This document shows positions 19,384 to 28,611 of a DNA stretch of 51,514 bases, piece by piece. The notes beneath the pieces were generated by a model. The model saw only the letters and a list, made by a program, of their open reading frames with translations, was not told the DNA's origin and ran no database searches. The position numbers and the translations under genes are program-made. The DNA is from a virus: IMG/VR virus record IMGVR_UViG_3300025655_000052, positions 1 to 51,514 of that record, one strand, 5' to 3'. Every line of letters begins with the position of its first letter. The stretch's first letter is position 1.

Positions 19384-19414
19384 GCAATGTATAAAATCCT
19401 CATGTTAAATCAAA
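19384..19414 (-). promoter_or_regulatory. Bacteroidetes-type promoter (leftward)
   Basis: Leftward TTTG (19414-19411), a 19-nt spacer and TACATTGC (19391-19384). The -7 box is imperfect but the spacing is exact; the leader to the ATG at 19369 is about 14 nt. Confidence 0.5.
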
Positions 19415-19418
19415 TAAC

Positions 19419-19426
19419 TAATTTTG
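19419..19426 (+). promoter_or_regulatory. -7 box upstream of terminase
   Basis: TAATTTTG, a perfect TAnnTTTG match, 18 nt before the terminase ATG. The -33 position is not well matched. It lies back to back with the leftward promoter at 19384-19414. Confidence 0.5.
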
Positions 19427-19444
19427 TAACAAAGAACAAACTTG

Positions 19445-21379
19445 ATGTCAGAAAGGAAGGGACCAGAAATAATCATCAATGGAAATCCAAAGCCGCCAAA
19501 GTTCGTGTGGGAGGGTAAGCCTAAGATGACAAAGGCTGAAGAAGCCAAGTGGTGGTTAAAGGAACAGGAAAGATGGGTCGAAGGACACGCGGGTTTAAAG
19601 GGTCTTCATTACTTCTATCTCACTCAGATAAAGATAAAGCAACCGAGAGGTCAACTGATACACCCATGGTGGAGGGATGTTGATGAGTGGGTTATTGATG
19701 AATACTATGAAGCCACAAGACTCGGACAGGATCTATGCATCTATAAAAGACGGGGTATAGGTCTTTCGGCTCTTTTTGGGGCAGGAGTATCAATATGGAA
19801 GGCATTGACAAGCCCAGGTTCGACATCGCTCCTGACATCTAATAACAGAAGTAAAACAGAGAAACTCTTCAACGAAAAGGTAGCAGTAGCATACGAGAAA
19901 CTCGATGAATGGATAAGACCAGAGAAGAAGTCTCAAAGACTCACTGGTTACATGACAATTGACATCAAAGACCACGAGGGTATGACCACTGGAAACAACT
20001 CCAACATCCTTGCAAGGCAGACAAGTGACTCAAGAAAGGATGCTTCAAACTTCGAATCTGAACGTGCGGCACACGCATTCATCGATGAGTTGTTCCTGCA
20101 TGATTTCGCATCAGAGGTACGTCAATCGATACAGGCGTGTCTGATGGATGACTTTGAGAAGATAGCCCCTGTGGTATTCGGTGGAAGTGCTGGTATCGTA
20201 TCGGAAGAGGGCATCAAGGAGGCTGAGTTGATGTGGAAGGAGGCTGAGTCTTTAGGTGTCAGGACTGTTTTCATTCCTGGAACAATGGGTATCAGTAAAG
20301 CTCCTGAATATGACGAGAATGGAAATCAGACAGGTAGATTCTACGACTTCTGTCCGAACGGATGGTCTGATCAGGAAGGTGCAAAGGAATGGATAGAGAA
20401 GCGTAGAGCATACCTTGACAGGAGTGATGACAAGCGTGACTACATTGGTTTTGTGAAGTCTTACCCAATGGACATCAACGACATCTTCGAAATGAACAAT
20501 GTCGGTATCATTCCTGAAGACATACTACCGAAGATAAACGCTCAGAAAAAGGTCATCGTAGAGACTCCAAGACCAGTGAACACATACGACCTTGTTGAAC
20601 AAGGTGGAAGAGTTGTGGCTGTTGCGAACAACAAGGGTAATTATACCATCTTGGAACACCCTGTCAAAGGAGAAGAGTACAGAGCTGGAACTGACCCTAT
20701 CCCAATGGTTGATACGGACAGTATGGACACTAAGAAGGCGTTAAGTACAGGCAAGCGTTCTGTTCATTCAACAATCATCAAGCGACCAAGCACACAGGAG
20801 TATGTTGCATACTACCAAAGAAGAACCAACGACCCTGTCACAATATATCAGGAGACAATGCTCCTGCAACGCTATTACAACGACTGTAAGAACATGATCG
20901 AGCGTAACGAAGGAAGGGTATTGATGGATCAGTACAGACAGTTCGGTACATGGGCATACATAGCAAACCAACCGATAATAACAGGAGCCAAGTCATTTGA
21001 CAGAAAGGCCGCCAAAGGATTCCACAAGGATAAGTGGAACAGAGATACGATATACAACTTCTTCTTTGAATACCTGAGAAACCATTGTGATAGAATATGG
21101 TTCCTGGACATCATAAACCAATTACCAGAATTCCATGTAAGCAACACCGACCTTTTGGATGCGTTGGTTGCCTGTGAACTGTATGACAGGGATGAATATA
21201 AGAAATCAGAGAAGAGAGTATCGGTAAAATACAAGGAAGTAAGCTATGTAACTACCGATGAATCAGGTAGAAGGGTAACAAAGTGGCAGAAAATTCCGAT
21301 ATTTGAAGGAGGTGACGTAATTGCACCTCCAACTGGAGTAGGTATATGGAACACAAGAACGCCAAAGGAAGAAGTGTAA
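19445..21379 (+). CDS. terL: terminase large subunit (packaging ATPase/nuclease)
   Basis: A 644-residue DNA packaging motor. The P-loop position (residues 101-107, KRRGIGLS) has the basic residue early and lacks the usual GKS, as in the K-x-R-R-x-G-x-S type of deviant Walker A seen in some phage terminases. Walker B is FIDELF with Asp214-Glu215. The nuclease half begins with an acidic site in YRAGTDPIP (Asp417) and ends with DLLDAL (Asp569, Asp572), which coordinates metal for cutting concatemers. The start is ATG 19445, not the TTG three bases earlier. No small subunit was recognised next to it. It overlaps the following gene by 34 nt. Confidence 0.92.
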   Translation: MSERKGPEIIINGNPKPPKFVWEGKPKMTKAEEAKWWLKEQERWVEGHAGLKGLHYFYLTQIKIKQPRGQLIHPWWRDVDEWVIDEYYEATRLGQDLCIYKRRGIGLSALFGAGVSIWKALTSPGSTSLLTSNNRSKTEKLFNEKVAVAYEKLDEWIRPEKKSQRLTGYMTIDIKDHEGMTTGNNSNILARQTSDSRKDASNFESERAAHAFIDELFLHDFASEVRQSIQACLMDDFEKIAPVVFGGSAGIVSEEGIKEAELMWKEAESLGVRTVFIPGTMGISKAPEYDENGNQTGRFYDFCPNGWSDQEGAKEWIEKRRAYLDRSDDKRDYIGFVKSYPMDINDIFEMNNVGIIPEDILPKINAQKKVIVETPRPVNTYDLVEQGGRVVAVANNKGNYTILEHPVKGEEYRAGTDPIPMVDTDSMDTKKALSTGKRSVHSTIIKRPSTQEYVAYYQRRTNDPVTIYQETMLLQRYYNDCKNMIERNEGRVLMDQYRQFGTWAYIANQPIITGAKSFDRKAAKGFHKDKWNRDTIYNFFFEYLRNHCDRIWFLDIINQLPEFHVSNTDLLDALVACELYDRDEYKKSEKRVSVKYKEVSYVTTDESGRRVTKWQKIPIFEGGDVIAPPTGVGIWNTRTPKEEV

Positions 21380-21555
21380 GGTGGGTAGGTAGAGATGGGA
21401 ACAACAAAACAGGTGAGTTCCTTGCGGTAGGATACAAGGGTGATATAAACAATGGATTCAATACTTACGCAATAATAATAAGACACATCGATGGGAGGGT
21501 ATTTGAACTTCCATTCTCAGCTTTAAAATTCATAACGGATGATACTGGACAATAG
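21346..21555 (+). CDS. small hypothetical protein between terminase and portal, 69 aa
   Basis: ATG 21346 (MEHKNAKGRSVRWVGRDG) overlaps the terminase end and its stop overlaps the portal start by 17 nt, so it fills the gap between the two. It is beta-rich (GEFLAVGYKGDINNGFNTYAI, trimmed) with a HIDGRVFELPFSALKF ending and looks like a small SH3-like barrel. Function unknown. Confidence 0.65.
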   Translation: MEHKNAKGRSVRWVGRDGNNKTGEFLAVGYKGDINNGFNTYAIIIRHIDGRVFELPFSALKFITDDTGQ

Positions 21556-23827
21556 TCACGCAATTGAAATAGTTTACGATAGACCAGACAGCTATTTCGA
21601 TAAGAAAAAAATAGAAAAGGATTATGGGTCTATTGAGAACTGGTATGCTCAGAATGTAAGATACATAGCCACCCACTACAACATAGCATCCAATACGGAT
21701 GAAGTAAAAAGAGAGGGAAAGAGAAGTACCAAGCGTTGGTCTGAAGAGTCTCCAGTTGACCAGATCATAAACAACTACAGATATTTCATGGGTACGCAGG
21801 AGAACTTCAACTTCGCATACCTTACGGAGGATGAGAAAGGTGGGGAACTTCCAGCACCATACATCAAGGGTGAGCAGATATTTGAGTTGATAGAGTATAT
21901 GCGTGGCGGCATCAGAAAGGTGCTTAATTCTACAAAGGTCACCATCGAAAGCCTTGAGCCTTCCAAGATATCCAAGAAGATGCAGAGGATTCAGATGATA
22001 AAGTTGAAGAAAGACCTTGCAGAGTTCTTCAATCAGACACAGGAGAAGTACGGAATGGGATTCTTCCCTGAAGGAATAGGAAATAACATCGACCTTGACG
22101 AGGCGGTGGAGAAGGTGATGAAGTCACCTATAGATGAGATGGAGGAGTACGGTCTTGACCTAATTAACGATATCATCAACAGAAACAGGTTGAAGGATCA
22201 GATGATGAGAGCATTCACTGACTGCGCTGTTGGAAGATACTGTGGGGTGTATGTTGACGAGATGCATGGAAGACCATACACGGAAGTCATTCCACCATAC
22301 AATCTTATCGTAGACTTTAGCAATGACTCGGATTACAATGAAACTGCTGAGTTCGTTGGGTGGGTATCTTTCATGACACCTGAAGAAATCTACTACAGAT
22401 ACGACCTTACGGATGAGGAGCGTGATCTCGTGAAAGAAATGTCCGTAACTACACCTGGAATAGGTTTTGAACTATTGAATCACTACAACGGATCAAGTGG
22501 CTCTGACATTGGTTTCAATTGGTGGGGTGGTCCTGATGGTAGAAATTATCGACAGGTTGCTGTTGTTACTGGTTTTTGGATAACAGAGGTTCCAGAGACA
22601 AAGAAGTTGAAAAAGGAAAAAGGTGAGGGAAAGGACATCACGCCTATACATGGAAATGATTCAGAGAGATACTCCTATCTTAGAATAGATAAAGCCACAC
22701 TCATAGGAAACGCTATCCTTACAGATTACGGAAGGGATTATAACGTAGTCTACGACTCTATGAACCCAAGCAGACCAATGTTACCTGTACGGACATTCAT
22801 TCCTAACATGATGATGGGGATGAACCGTTCTGTGGTTGACAGAATGAAGAAGCTACAGGATGACATTGATGCCTACGAATACAAGATACGTCAGAACATC
22901 GGTAAAGACCTTGGTAATATACTGTTCGTAAACGGAATGAAGGTTGGTGCAGGTGACTCTGTAAGGGAGATCATAACCAACCTGAAGAAATATGCAATGC
23001 ACGTTACTGATGGATCAGATGGTGAAGACCCGAATGTACTTGATGGTCAAAGACTTGTAGAGAAATTGGATATGTCTCTTGGTGGTAATGTATCCATCTA
23101 TGTTTCGTTGATACAGGAAAAAGAACGAATGATGAAGGAGATCATCAACGCTTCAAAGGTTTCAATGGGGCAGTTGACGAGTTATGTCGGATATGGCTCA
23201 CAGCAACAGTCAATCAGTCAGAATCAGTTAGGCATGGCAACATACTACGATGGTTTCATGACATACTACACCTACCTATTGCAGTATATCCTCAACAAGG
23301 CAAAGATCATGTTGATGGATATGGATGGTGAAGAGGCGGCAGATGTAATGCTGTCTGAGGACGCTATCAAGTTCTTCAAGAACACCACGGAGTTCCAGTT
23401 GGAGGACATGATGGTAAAGGTTGATATCGAGGATATGATAGACGAGCAGTCAAGACAGAGACTATTGACAATCGCTCAAGCTATGGCTCAGAATGCAGAT
23501 AAGACAGGATTCGATTGGGATGACTACATCGAACTTGAGACTGCACGTACATATACTGAGCTGAAGGATAAGATGACCTTGAAGATCAAGAAGCGCAAGA
23601 TGCAGCAGGAGCAGCAGCAGCAGATGATGATGCTTCAACAACAGGCAGAGCAGGAGCGTCAGAGAATGTTCGCATTGCAGCAGCAGGAGATGGCAGAGTC
23701 TGGCAGAAACGCAAGAGAAGAAGCCAAACTTCGTCAAAAAACCATGCAGCCAGTTGCAGACAGAGAGGCGGAACTCGCATACGAACAGGAGCGTCAACAG
23801 ATGTCTCCAGGTGGTGAGGGTGCATAG
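21539..23827 (+). CDS. portal protein
   Basis: A 762-residue protein in the portal position after terminase, with the length of crAss-like podovirus portals. Residues 1-500 are a mixed alpha/beta body with the typical N-terminal 'NYRYFMGTQ' segment, VYVDEMHGRPYTEVIPPYN and a long mid helix. The last 100 residues are a Gln/Met-rich coiled coil (KMQQEQQQQMMMLQQQAEQ) ending SPGGEGA, as in the barrel or crown that reaches into the capsid in long portals. It would form the dodecameric DNA channel. The ATG overlaps the previous gene's stop. Confidence 0.85.
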   Translation: MILDNSHAIEIVYDRPDSYFDKKKIEKDYGSIENWYAQNVRYIATHYNIASNTDEVKREGKRSTKRWSEESPVDQIINNYRYFMGTQENFNFAYLTEDEKGGELPAPYIKGEQIFELIEYMRGGIRKVLNSTKVTIESLEPSKISKKMQRIQMIKLKKDLAEFFNQTQEKYGMGFFPEGIGNNIDLDEAVEKVMKSPIDEMEEYGLDLINDIINRNRLKDQMMRAFTDCAVGRYCGVYVDEMHGRPYTEVIPPYNLIVDFSNDSDYNETAEFVGWVSFMTPEEIYYRYDLTDEERDLVKEMSVTTPGIGFELLNHYNGSSGSDIGFNWWGGPDGRNYRQVAVVTGFWITEVPETKKLKKEKGEGKDITPIHGNDSERYSYLRIDKATLIGNAILTDYGRDYNVVYDSMNPSRPMLPVRTFIPNMMMGMNRSVVDRMKKLQDDIDAYEYKIRQNIGKDLGNILFVNGMKVGAGDSVREIITNLKKYAMHVTDGSDGEDPNVLDGQRLVEKLDMSLGGNVSIYVSLIQEKERMMKEIINASKVSMGQLTSYVGYGSQQQSISQNQLGMATYYDGFMTYYTYLLQYILNKAKIMLMDMDGEEAADVMLSEDAIKFFKNTTEFQLEDMMVKVDIEDMIDEQSRQRLLTIAQAMAQNADKTGFDWDDYIELETARTYTELKDKMTLKIKKRKMQQEQQQQMMMLQQQAEQERQRMFALQQQEMAESGRNAREEAKLRQKTMQPVADREAELAYEQERQQMSPGGEGA

Positions 23828-23829
23828 TG

Positions 23830-23859
23830 TTGTAAATCAATAAATTATATATAACTTTG
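23830..23859 (+). promoter_or_regulatory. Bacteroidetes-type promoter, perfect match
   Basis: TTG at 23830-23832, a 19-nt spacer and TAACTTTG at 23852-23859. The ATG at 23864 begins 4 nt later. It drives the scaffold and probably the capsid gene from a near-leaderless start. Confidence 0.8.
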
Positions 23860-23863
23860 TAAA

Positions 23864-25060
23864 ATGGAAGAAATTAAGGACGATGTTGTTTTGGAAGACA
23901 ACAATGTGAACACGGAAGAAGGACAGGAACAGGGTTCTTTGAATTATGATGTCGATGTATCTCTTGAGCAGGATGAGGAGCAATCCATTATCTCTAAACT
24001 CATGGAGGAGAATCCAGGCATGGAAGAGGAAGACCTTGCGGATCAGATCGAAGAAATGAAGTCAAAGGTGCTTGAAGATAAGAAGGCTCAAGCAGTTGAT
24101 GACCTGAAAAGAATCGATGCCGTGAAAGAACGTGAAGGTAACTCTGAACTCTCTGATGAAGAGGCTTGGGAGATCGTACTCCAAGAGGAAGAGGAGTCTA
24201 AGCAGGAGTCAATCCTGAAAGACCCGTTCTCATTTGATAGCACTCCTGACAAAAAGGTAGACACTAAAGTTGATGAAAGCCAAAAGCTTCAAGAGATGGA
24301 GCAGAAGGTTGCACAGGCTGAAGCTGTATTGAATGACCCTCTTATCGATGGGTACTTGAAGTTCAAGCAGTCTGGTAACGGTAGCTTCAGAGACTACATG
24401 AAGTCTTTTGAATTGGACAAGGATTACGATGCCATGTCTGACAAGGAGATCTACAAGATGAGTGTGAACGGTCTTGGTCTTACAGAGGAGGAGATTGAAT
24501 ACGAGATGGACAGATTCGATGACCTTTCTCCTGTTCAGAAGAAGCTTGAGACACGCAAGATGCGTGAAGACCTAAAGAAACAACAGGAGGAAAGAATCAA
24601 GAATGTTGCGTTTCAGACAAGTGAACAGTCTGTTGAGCAGCAGAAGAGAATGCAAGAGACACAAAAGAAAAATCACGAACAATTCGTTGGGCTTACAAGG
24701 TCAATGGTGAACAAGGGTTATTACGGTTTAAATCTTACCGAAGACATGACCAAAGCGATCCACGATCATGTGATCTCAGGAAAAATAGGTTTCATCAATG
24801 CAGATGGTACTGTGAATGTCAACAAGATGTTTGACTTTGCCGCATGGGATCTGTTCAAGAAGGATGTCCTTCAGAACAAGGTACAGCAGGGTAAGGTAAA
24901 AGGTCAGAAGGCAGAGTTCATCAAACGTGCTGCACCGAAGAGGACTGGTTTAAAAACCACAAAAGTAGGAGGCAGAACGAATGATTACAACGCATACCTG
25001 AAGGCAAGAGGCGATGCCGCAGGAAGAAGAGGGGTTAATGGAGGGAACATAACTCTTTAA
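23864..25060 (+). CDS. scaffold-like head assembly protein, 398 aa
   Basis: Located between portal and major capsid gene, as scaffolds are. It is very acidic in the first 130 residues (EEGQEQGSLNYDVDV, EENPGMEEEDLADQIEEMK), then heptad-rich (EMEQKVAQAEAVL), then basic at the end (KRAAPKRTGLKTTKVGGRT). An acidic-helical rod plus a basic capsid-binding tail is the standard scaffold design. No protease motif is seen. Function is inferred from position and composition. Confidence 0.65.
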   Translation: MEEIKDDVVLEDNNVNTEEGQEQGSLNYDVDVSLEQDEEQSIISKLMEENPGMEEEDLADQIEEMKSKVLEDKKAQAVDDLKRIDAVKEREGNSELSDEEAWEIVLQEEEESKQESILKDPFSFDSTPDKKVDTKVDESQKLQEMEQKVAQAEAVLNDPLIDGYLKFKQSGNGSFRDYMKSFELDKDYDAMSDKEIYKMSVNGLGLTEEEIEYEMDRFDDLSPVQKKLETRKMREDLKKQQEERIKNVAFQTSEQSVEQQKRMQETQKKNHEQFVGLTRSMVNKGYYGLNLTEDMTKAIHDHVISGKIGFINADGTVNVNKMFDFAAWDLFKKDVLQNKVQQGKVKGQKAEFIKRAAPKRTGLKTTKVGGRTNDYNAYLKARGDAAGRRGVNGGNITL

Positions 25061-25084
25061 AACAAAACTTAAAAGAAATCTAAA

Positions 25085-26452
25085 ATGGCACAAAATAGCC
25101 CTTTAAACGTAGCAGACAACCTAACGGTTCGTTCGTTGTCTGACCGTAACGATTTCCGTAACGTGTATGACCTTTCTGGAGGTTACAACAAGTTCGGAAT
25201 GATCGTTAACATCTTGAATATGCCTTTCGGAGGCGGTAAGCAGTTCGATACTGACAAGTACGAGAAATCAGTAATGGGTCGTGGACACGTTATTGCTCAA
25301 GTAGCTTCAGGCGCACAAGTAGGTAACACACTTGTACTTACACTTCAGCCACAGGGAACTCCTCCTGCACCAGTTGACACTTTCCGTGTTGGTGACGTTG
25401 TAGTTGCTGCTGATCACAGTGTATCTGGTAAGGTTATCGCAACCACTCCAGGTTCAATCACATTGGAGGCAACTGAGTCTACTCTTGCTGCAATGAACAC
25501 TGCGTTCTCTACTCTTGGTACTTATGTTAAGGTATTGGGAGACAGCTCTCCGAACTTCTACTCTGATGGAAAATCTCCACTATATGAGTTCCCTGAGTTG
25601 ATTTACAACTACTCTGCTGTTAAGCGTGATACTTACTTGGCTTCTCGTAGAGAGAACATCAAGTCTCGTATCTACTACAAGGACAAGTTCTGGGGAGATG
25701 CTCAGTTGGACTTGATGGTACAGCGATTCCTTCGTCAGATGGAGAAGCAGATGTTGTTCTCAAACCAAGCTCAGTGGACTTCTCAAGTAGGTGGTCTTTC
25801 TGACATGAACGGTGGTGTTCGTTGGTCTATCATCAACCGAGGTGGTGAGTACCTTCCACTTGCTTCTGCTTTGACTCAGGCTCAGTTCGACAACTTCCTT
25901 GCTAACGTATGGAGCCGTAAGGCAAGCCGAACTACTCCTATTACCTTGTTCATGGGTCGTGGAATGATGCAGCACATTCAGCGTAACTTCACTGATGGCT
26001 ACATTCTTAACGCTGGTTCAATGAACACTTTCGGTGGTTCTGAGGTAAAAGGTGTTGATGTACGTAAGTACACTATCGCTGGTGTTGAAGTTGCAATGGT
26101 TGAGCTTCCAGTTCTTAACGATACTGAGTTCTTCCCTGAGTTGACTTCAGTTGCTGGACTTAGCAACCCATACCGTCAGCAGCACACTTGCTTCGCACTT
26201 GACTTGGATCCTATCGAAGTTAAAGGTGGAGGTCTTGCTCCTGCTATCGAAAAAATCTACCGAGGACCATCTGAGTTCTACTGTGGTTACATCAAGGGTA
26301 TGGCTGATGCAGGTGTACCTACTGTTGATAACTTCGCAGATTACAGTGTGGATATCGTAAGTTCAGTAGATGCTCACAGATGTGACATCATGGCTGATAA
26401 CGGAATCGACATGATCGGTAAGTTCAGTGGATTGATTGAATTGGTAGCTTAA
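25085..26452 (+). CDS. major capsid protein
   Basis: A 455-residue protein between scaffold and further head genes. It starts MAQNSPLNVADNLTVRSLSDRNDF and has a beta-rich inserted module near residues 78-145 (repeated valine strands with VGDVVVAADHSVSG). A long spine helix region (GDAQLDLMVQRFLRQMEKQM) and the loop-rich C-terminal part follow the HK97-like order. Arginine is mostly CGT and threonine mostly ACT, unlike neighbours that use AGA, as expected for the most abundant virion protein. The leader is A-rich, without a Shine-Dalgarno site. Confidence 0.88.
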   Translation: MAQNSPLNVADNLTVRSLSDRNDFRNVYDLSGGYNKFGMIVNILNMPFGGGKQFDTDKYEKSVMGRGHVIAQVASGAQVGNTLVLTLQPQGTPPAPVDTFRVGDVVVAADHSVSGKVIATTPGSITLEATESTLAAMNTAFSTLGTYVKVLGDSSPNFYSDGKSPLYEFPELIYNYSAVKRDTYLASRRENIKSRIYYKDKFWGDAQLDLMVQRFLRQMEKQMLFSNQAQWTSQVGGLSDMNGGVRWSIINRGGEYLPLASALTQAQFDNFLANVWSRKASRTTPITLFMGRGMMQHIQRNFTDGYILNAGSMNTFGGSEVKGVDVRKYTIAGVEVAMVELPVLNDTEFFPELTSVAGLSNPYRQQHTCFALDLDPIEVKGGGLAPAIEKIYRGPSEFYCGYIKGMADAGVPTVDNFADYSVDIVSSVDAHRCDIMADNGIDMIGKFSGLIELVA

Positions 26453-26480
26453 TTTATAAACTCTTAAAAACTTAGAAAAA

Positions 26481-27251
26481 ATGAATAAGCCTATTAATTT
26501 TGTTTTACAAGTCGCTGATACTGTTACGGGTGCTGTACCTGCTTCTCAGGGACTTATCACTGTAAAAAAGAACGCTGCTGCTGATGCTGTTTTTTCCTTT
26601 CCATGGAAGAAGATTCAGAAGGTAGAGAGAACCGTAGGAGTAACTGAGGTCGCTGCTGCACCTACCGCTACTGCCGCTGTTACGATTGTAGCTGGAACAG
26701 AATACTCTTTCATACTCAGACAGATTGTTGGGGATGAAGTTGTTACTGAAAAGATATCATATACTGCTCAAGGAACTGATGGTATCAATGAAGTTTCTGC
26801 TGGATGGAGATCTGTGCTTGATGCATTGTCTGCTTCAGGTAGAATCAAAGCAACAATTACTTACGCTGCTCCTGCGGTAACTATTACTGCTGCGGCAGGT
26901 TCTCCTTTGCTAACACTTTCAAATCCATCTAATGCGACTAATGTTGTTTTGGGCGGAACTGCTGGAACAGCACCAGTTAATGTTGGTGCAGATTTGTTAG
27001 CTGCTGGTCTTGTAGATTCTTTTGATGGAGATCTTCCTGAATCGGGTAAGAAGTACACTCGTTACGAGTTTGATTTGATGCTTCCAAAAGGATACGGTGG
27101 TTTTAATCATCAAACAGACGATCAAGCTGTAAGTCTCAATATCTATATTGATGATAGTGCTGGGGCTGGATATACTGCTCTTGATGGTGAACTTACTGAT
27201 ATTCTTGACGGTACTTACACTGCTGCTGACCTTTTGGGTTCTAACGTGTAA
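26481..27251 (+). CDS. capsid-associated beta-rich protein, 256 aa
   Basis: Follows the capsid gene with a matching leader (CTTAGAAAAAATG). It is Ala/Thr/Val-rich with many short strands (TATAAVTIVAGTEYSF, TYAAPAVTITAAAGSP), a composition typical of decoration, head-fibre or cementing proteins. The C-terminus has KYTRYEFDLMLPKGYGGF. It is closed by a terminator. The exact role is inferred from position. Confidence 0.6.
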   Translation: MNKPINFVLQVADTVTGAVPASQGLITVKKNAAADAVFSFPWKKIQKVERTVGVTEVAAAPTATAAVTIVAGTEYSFILRQIVGDEVVTEKISYTAQGTDGINEVSAGWRSVLDALSASGRIKATITYAAPAVTITAAAGSPLLTLSNPSNATNVVLGGTAGTAPVNVGADLLAAGLVDSFDGDLPESGKKYTRYEFDLMLPKGYGGFNHQTDDQAVSLNIYIDDSAGAGYTALDGELTDILDGTYTAADLLGSNV

Positions 27252-27270
27252 CATCATCAATGTAATTTTA

Positions 27271-27305
27271 AAGAGAGGTGGCAGTTTTGTCACCTCTTTT
27301 TTTTA
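27271..27305 (+). terminator. rho-independent terminator
   Basis: AGAGGTG (27274-27280) pairs with CACCTCT (27291-27297), the loop is about 10 nt, and a run of seven to eight Ts follows. It ends the scaffold-capsid-decoration unit. Confidence 0.85.
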
Positions 27306-27337
27306 TCTTTATGCTGTTAATTAACTAATACTTAAAA

Positions 27338-28267
27338 ATGGAAAGAGAAATTGCAGTGATCAAGCCGAAGGGTGTAAATCACATTAAACAAGCTGTAACG
27401 CTTACTGCGACATACAACTTGAAGGGCAGAAACATCTCGCTGAATCAGTACGGAGAAGTTAAGCCAGGAAACCTTACCAAAAACCGAGGAGACATCCGAT
27501 TCGCAGGAGAACTTGCTACAGAAAGCAAAATCTTCGGTGACTCATTCGATGAGGTTGAGGATCAGGTCAATTTTTGGTTGAACCACCCAATGGTAGAGGA
27601 TGTGAACGGATCTGGAAAAGATGGTGCAAGATTCACAATTGAGATCATTGAGGCTACAAAACAGAAGAAGCGTTCTAAGACCGTTAATGTAAACCGTGTA
27701 GTATCAACAGTTTACGGAATGACAGAGGCTCAGAGAAAGGATGTAATGTACTTCTTCAAGCAGGATCCACGTAATGTAAGTGATGACGATATCACTTTGA
27801 CACTTGTTGATATTCAGGACGGTCTTCTTCTTAAAGAGCCTAACACATCAAGATTCCTTGAGACATTCGGATCACTTAACAAGCAGTCTGTTGCCAATAA
27901 AGTTGAGATGTTGGTGTATGTGAACAAGGGAATTGTATCTGGCTTTGTTACAGAAGATGCGGATAAGTTCTACATCGGTGATGTTCTCATTGGTAAGGAT
28001 GAGGATGACATTGCCCTGTTCTTCAAAGATAACCCACAGATGTATGATAACCTGAAGCGTTCACTTGCGAGTGATGGTGATGACACGGCATTCAATGACC
28101 TTAATGAGTCTGATGACGATGACTTCACTCCTGCCGAAAGAAGAGCGCACTTCATGGCACTTTACAAGAAGTACAAGTTGAAGGGTAAATTCCCAGCAGA
28201 TCTTGACAGTGCAATTGAGCGCATCCACAAGTATGAGGAGGAGAACGGTATCGAACTGAGTGAATAA
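27338..28267 (+). CDS. hypothetical virion-region protein, 309 aa
   Basis: A single gene between two terminators in the head module. The N-terminus MEREIAVIKPKGVNHIKQ precedes a beta segment and acidic helices. The middle has RDIxxTLVDIQDGLLLKEP-like strands and the C-terminus is acidic then helical (DDDDFTPAERRAHFMALYKK). It could be a capsid maturation, vertex or non-structural assembly protein. No family recognised. Confidence 0.6.
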   Translation: MEREIAVIKPKGVNHIKQAVTLTATYNLKGRNISLNQYGEVKPGNLTKNRGDIRFAGELATESKIFGDSFDEVEDQVNFWLNHPMVEDVNGSGKDGARFTIEIIEATKQKKRSKTVNVNRVVSTVYGMTEAQRKDVMYFFKQDPRNVSDDDITLTLVDIQDGLLLKEPNTSRFLETFGSLNKQSVANKVEMLVYVNKGIVSGFVTEDADKFYIGDVLIGKDEDDIALFFKDNPQMYDNLKRSLASDGDDTAFNDLNESDDDDFTPAERRAHFMALYKKYKLKGKFPADLDSAIERIHKYEEENGIELSE

Positions 28268-28293
28268 CCACTCTTCGGATAGTATCCGTTGAT

Positions 28294-28332
28294 AGACCCT
28301 GACCCCGTAAGGTCGGGGTCTCTTTTTTTTTT
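28294..28332 (+). terminator. rho-independent terminator
   Basis: AGACCCTGACC (28294-28304) and GGTCGGGGTCT (28311-28321) form an 11-bp stem (one G-U), with loop CCGTAA, followed by C and nine Ts. Confidence 0.9.
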
Positions 28333-28363
28333 GTATATTTACCGCCATAAACACAACGGTTCG

Positions 28364-28389
28364 GCTAAAAATAGCATAGCGTTTTTAGC
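28364..28389. repeat. inverted repeat between convergent genes
   Basis: GCTAAAAA (28364-28371) mirrors TTTTTAGC (28382-28389). It lies between the rightward unit ending at 28267 and the leftward unit ending at 28423 and could terminate the leftward pair; a CTTTTG/CAAAAG hairpin with a T-run follows on the rightward strand. Confidence 0.5.
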
Positions 28390-28422
28390 TTTTGTTGGCA
28401 AAAGTTTTTTGTTTTTTGATTT

Positions 28423-28611
28423 CTACTTGGTCTGATTGGGTTCAGGTGATTTTTGACCCTGTTGCTTTAGGAGAATTACTTTATCCTGTAATTCCGATAT
28501 GTCTTGTCTTAATGCTTCTAATTGTTCTTTTTCTTGCAGTTTCTTTGGTGTACGTATATATCCTAGCTCCGATACTCCACCGTATATCACTATGGCTGTT
28601 TTAAAACGCAT
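28423..28611 (-). CDS. coiled-coil protein, 62 aa
   Basis: ATG 28611 overlaps the end of the upstream leftward gene by one base. The N-terminus is MRFKTAIVIYGGVSELGYIR, followed by a charged heptad helix (KKLQEKEQLEALRQDISELQ). The pair with the membrane protein upstream suggests a small two-component unit. The opposite strand carries longer hydrophobic frames but these look like antisense shadows of the coiled coil. Confidence 0.55.
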   Translation of the reverse strand: MRFKTAIVIYGGVSELGYIRTPKKLQEKEQLEALRQDISELQDKVILLKQQGQKSPEPNQTK

